From NCBI GenBank assembly GCA_022376515.1, contig WTXI01000001.1, forward strand, positions 1,054,001-1,118,000: 64,000 nt of DNA. The letters run 5' to 3'. The position numbers and the translations under genes are program-made. The notes under the pieces were generated by a model, which saw nothing but the letters and a program-made list of their open reading frames with translations, was not told the origin of the DNA and ran no database searches. Below, piece by piece: positions 61,620-64,000 of this stretch. The stretch comes from Lactifluus volemus. Taxonomy: Eukaryota > Basidiomycota > Agaricomycetes > Russulales > Russulaceae. Numbering within the stretch: the first letter of the stretch is position 1; each line of letters starts with the position of its first letter.

Positions 61620-63099
61620 CTACGATTCCGTAGTCGTTGCCGATGCGAGCGTAGGTGGTCCATTTGGGGGTTCCTCCGGAGGCTCGACCGATTCTGGGAT
61701 GTCCACAGGACCTATGACGTAGCGTAAAACATCAGAAAGGGTGATGATGCCCAGCAGTCGGCCCTTCTTCCCTCCCTTTCGTTCTTCCTCCTACAGCGGG
61801 AGGGCGGCATCAGTAGACCACACCCAAGACATATTACAAGTACAAACCTCTCCTTCCACAACAACCAGGCGATGTACACGTCGCTTCTTGATGAGCTGTA
61901 GGAGCGTACCGATGGAGTCTGATGCAGTACATATGACTACACCAGGAAAATCAGGAGAGCGTTGGTTGAGAGCCTCGGCAATCGTCAAGTCTAGAGATTG
62001 GTACGCTCCTAGACGGACTAGAGTCTACGAGAGCGTTTAATTCAAAAACGTATGGCACACCACCTAGGATGCTTACAATAACGTCCACCGTTTCGTATAG
62101 GTTGACAACGACACCATTCTCATCGATGATGGGCACAGCGGAGATACCTCGTTCGGAGAACATGTGAACGACATCAAATACGGTGGTGTTCAGCGTGGCA
62201 GTCGCAATGGGGTGATACGGATTTTTCCCTGGTTCGAGCTCTCCGTCTGAGAAGTCACGCTGGACATATGTACCGATTCCGAGTTTGCGAAGAGGAAGAT
62301 GGAGAGATTGAATATCTCGTGTACACTGTAGCGAGCGAGGTGAGTAAAAGTCATAGCAGTCTCTGGGACAAGTACTCTTACATTGATGGATATGAACTTG
62401 AGAAGACGATATTGGGTAAGGACGGAAACAATGACTTGGTGGCCAGTCTCAGAGTCGTTATCGAGTAGCGGTAGACGGCGGGCATGGGTTTGGATAAGAC
62501 GTTGTGAAGCATCATAAAGAGATGCGTTGGGATGTTCATGGATTAGCGGTGGCGTGGCTACGCCGAGGCTCTTTTCTATATCTAAAGATGCATCATCGAT
62601 TTTTCCCGTGGCAGAGGGCGAACGAGTGGACGTACCGCGTAGAGATTCGAGACGAAATGTTTCCACGTCTGTGGTAGCATTGTCATAGGATGATGTATGA
62701 TAGTAGTATTGGATGAGATGGATGATGTCAGAAACAGTGAACATCCCAGCAAACACAGATTTTTCACTGTTCCAAAGGGGGGCAGAGACGACGCCTAGGA
62801 GGGAGATATTAGCTTCATTCAACAAGGCGCCAGTTGCAGTTTGGGCGTCTACCATTGAGCAAAAGGCATTGAAGAGCCTTCTTAACCTCTAGTTGTGAAT
62901 CGAGAACGATGAGACGAAAGCTGACGGGGAAGGCATCATAAGATGTGCGACTTCTGAGAAAAGCGCGAATTGAAAAAAGAGCGGCGTCGTGAGTTTCCTG
63001 AGTTTGTTGTTGCGCAAGATGTGAACCAGCTCTCTGTCTGCGTGTCGAAGGTTTTCGTTTAACTTTTGGAGAAGTTGGTGTGAGTGTGGCTGTACTCAT
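61620..63099 (-). CDS. SNF4: AMPK gamma subunit, four CBS domains (Snf4)
   Basis: Snf4 is the regulatory, nucleotide-binding subunit of the SNF1/AMPK energy-sensing kinase. The start [20 protein letters not shown] at 63099 gives a basic leader. CBS repeats follow: [20 protein letters not shown] / [20 protein letters not shown] / [37 protein letters not shown] / [34 protein letters not shown] / [20 protein letters not shown]; and [20 protein letters not shown] / [15 protein letters not shown] / [16 protein letters not shown]. Five introns of 55-60 nt join in frame. The acidic/Pro tail ends at 61620. About 400 residues, intact. Confidence 0.94.
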
Positions 63100-63200
63100 C
63101 GCAGCGCGGAGGAGGACAAGGAGATGATGGGATGGATGGTTACGATACCCTCTCCTCTTTCTCTCTCTCACACGCCCACTTAAACCACACACCCCCTCAT
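63100..63200. promoter_or_regulatory. 101-bp divergent interval between SNF4 and SSH4
   Basis: The start codons are 101 bp apart and divergent; the interval is C/T-rich on the plus strand towards SSH4. No motif was identified. Confidence 0.4.
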
Positions 63201-64000
63201 ATGCTCTTCACTCCAACATCACTCTCTCGTTCTGCGAGAGCAACAATAATCGCTTTCATTCATTCAAATAATTCTAACCACGATTATCGTCTTCGTGAAC
63301 CCACCAATGATGCCCTTCTCGTACTTCTTCCCCTCTTAATCGTCCTTTCTACTTTTCTCTTTCTTCTACTTCTTTTCCTCGTTTGCATCATTCTCCTTCG
63401 CAGACGTCGCGGAATTACCCTTCGTGACACCGATGGTCCTATCGACATGAGCAGGGACGACCTCGTCCAGGGTGAAGGTGGCTTTGACGGCGTGGAGTCT
63501 CGCTGGCTCGAGAGTGTAAACGATAGAACGCGCAGACTCTATCTCAGAGCAAAGGGTGCGCTTTTTTCCCCCTCCTTTAGCTCATAATAGAACATTCAAG
63601 ACGAGGAAACGCCAGATTATCAGCTTCAGTACCCCCCCAACTCGCAAAATACAGATATTACTCTATCTCAGTTTCTATCCATCCAGGAAAAAGGCGTCTC
63701 GGCCTGGTCTTTTGACCCCGATTATGAGCTGATCTCCTCGCTCCTTGTTCACTCCCGGACAGAGCTTACTTTTCTCCCTGATCCAGCCTCCGCAACCTCT
63801 GTACAGTCCAACCTTCCCCTTCCCAAGTTGAACGAAGTTTACTACTGGGAAGTAAAAATGTTCGACCTTCCAGAGAGTACGAACGTTGCCGTTGGTCTGG
63901 CGACCAAACCATATCCCCATTTCCGTCTTCCCGGCCACTGTCGATATTCCGTCGCCTACCACTCTAATGGCGACAAGACATATAATTACCCTTTTACCGC
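63201..64000 (+). CDS. SPRY-domain endosomal adaptor (Ssh4/Ear1-like), cut by window edge
   Basis: Ssh4 and Ear1 are single-span vacuolar/endosomal proteins that recruit the ubiquitin ligase Rsp5 to membrane cargo. The start [20 protein letters not shown] at 63201 is followed by a membrane span ([20 protein letters not shown]) and a basic stop-transfer RRRRG. An intron at about 63557-63600 joins the acidic [15 protein letters not shown]. The domain then reads [54 protein letters not shown] and [20 protein letters not shown], which is the SPRY region. It is open to the right edge of the window, so the C-terminal PY motifs cannot be seen. Identity is good. Confidence 0.9.

Overview
The window is nuclear DNA from a basidiomycete fungus, most likely an Agaricomycete. 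The evidence is dense, closely packed housekeeping genes interrupted by many 45-65 nt introns, fungal-specific families (eisosome Pil1/Lsp1, Snf4, Vam7, Med5, Ssh4, pheromone-type MAP kinase) and several small proteins of the kind known from mushroom-forming fungi. About 35 protein genes are supported. I found no tRNA, rRNA, CRISPR array or intact transposon.

Layout. 0-7.7 kb: a multi-pass membrane protein (cut by the left edge), a three-LIM protein and a nuclear coiled-coil protein. 9.1-16.3 kb: Fus3/Kss1-type MAP kinase, ribosomal protein eL22, dyskerin/Cbf5, cyclin H and ribosomal protein uL13. 16.9-22.0 kb: a run of degraded minus-strand pieces (TcdA-like, a small lineage-specific protein, the 3' part of Ski2, the 3' part of Coq6). 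22.2-32.9 kb: mitochondrial acyl carrier protein, a four-span membrane protein, an NPC2-like lipid-binding protein flanked by two inverted paralogues of a small family, and Mediator subunit 5. 33.9-48.6 kb: CDF zinc transporter, eIF3h, a secreted expansin-like protein, a GRIP golgin, Pex14, mitochondrial EF-Tu, glycine-cleavage H protein, a complex I subunit and the NatD acetyltransferase. 48.7-64 kb: Rio2 kinase, the splicing factor SPF30, two inverted paralogues with a shared uncharacterised domain, eIF4E, a Pil1/Lsp1 protein, an SLC25A39-type carrier, Vam7, Snf4 and the start of Ssh4.

Many genes form head-to-head pairs with 60-165 bp between start codons (eL22/CBF5, four-span protein/NPC2-like, CDF/eIF3h, PEX14/TUFM, NAA40/RIO2, SNF4/SSH4), so shared promoters are likely. 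TUFM, GCSH and the complex I subunit are neighbours and all act in mitochondria; translation and ribosome biogenesis recur (eL22, CBF5, uL13, eIF3h, RIO2, eIF4E).

A caution for users: about half of the conserved genes carry isolated one-base frame breaks, usually a shortened homopolymer, including in essential genes (eL22, EF-Tu, Rio2, MAPK). The simplest reading is residual consensus error in the assembly, not gene death. The 16.9-22.0 kb fragments are different: they lack their 5' halves and carry several breaks each, so they look like true pseudogenes. Exon boundaries were set by eye from GT/GC-AG sites and protein continuity and may be off by a few bases.
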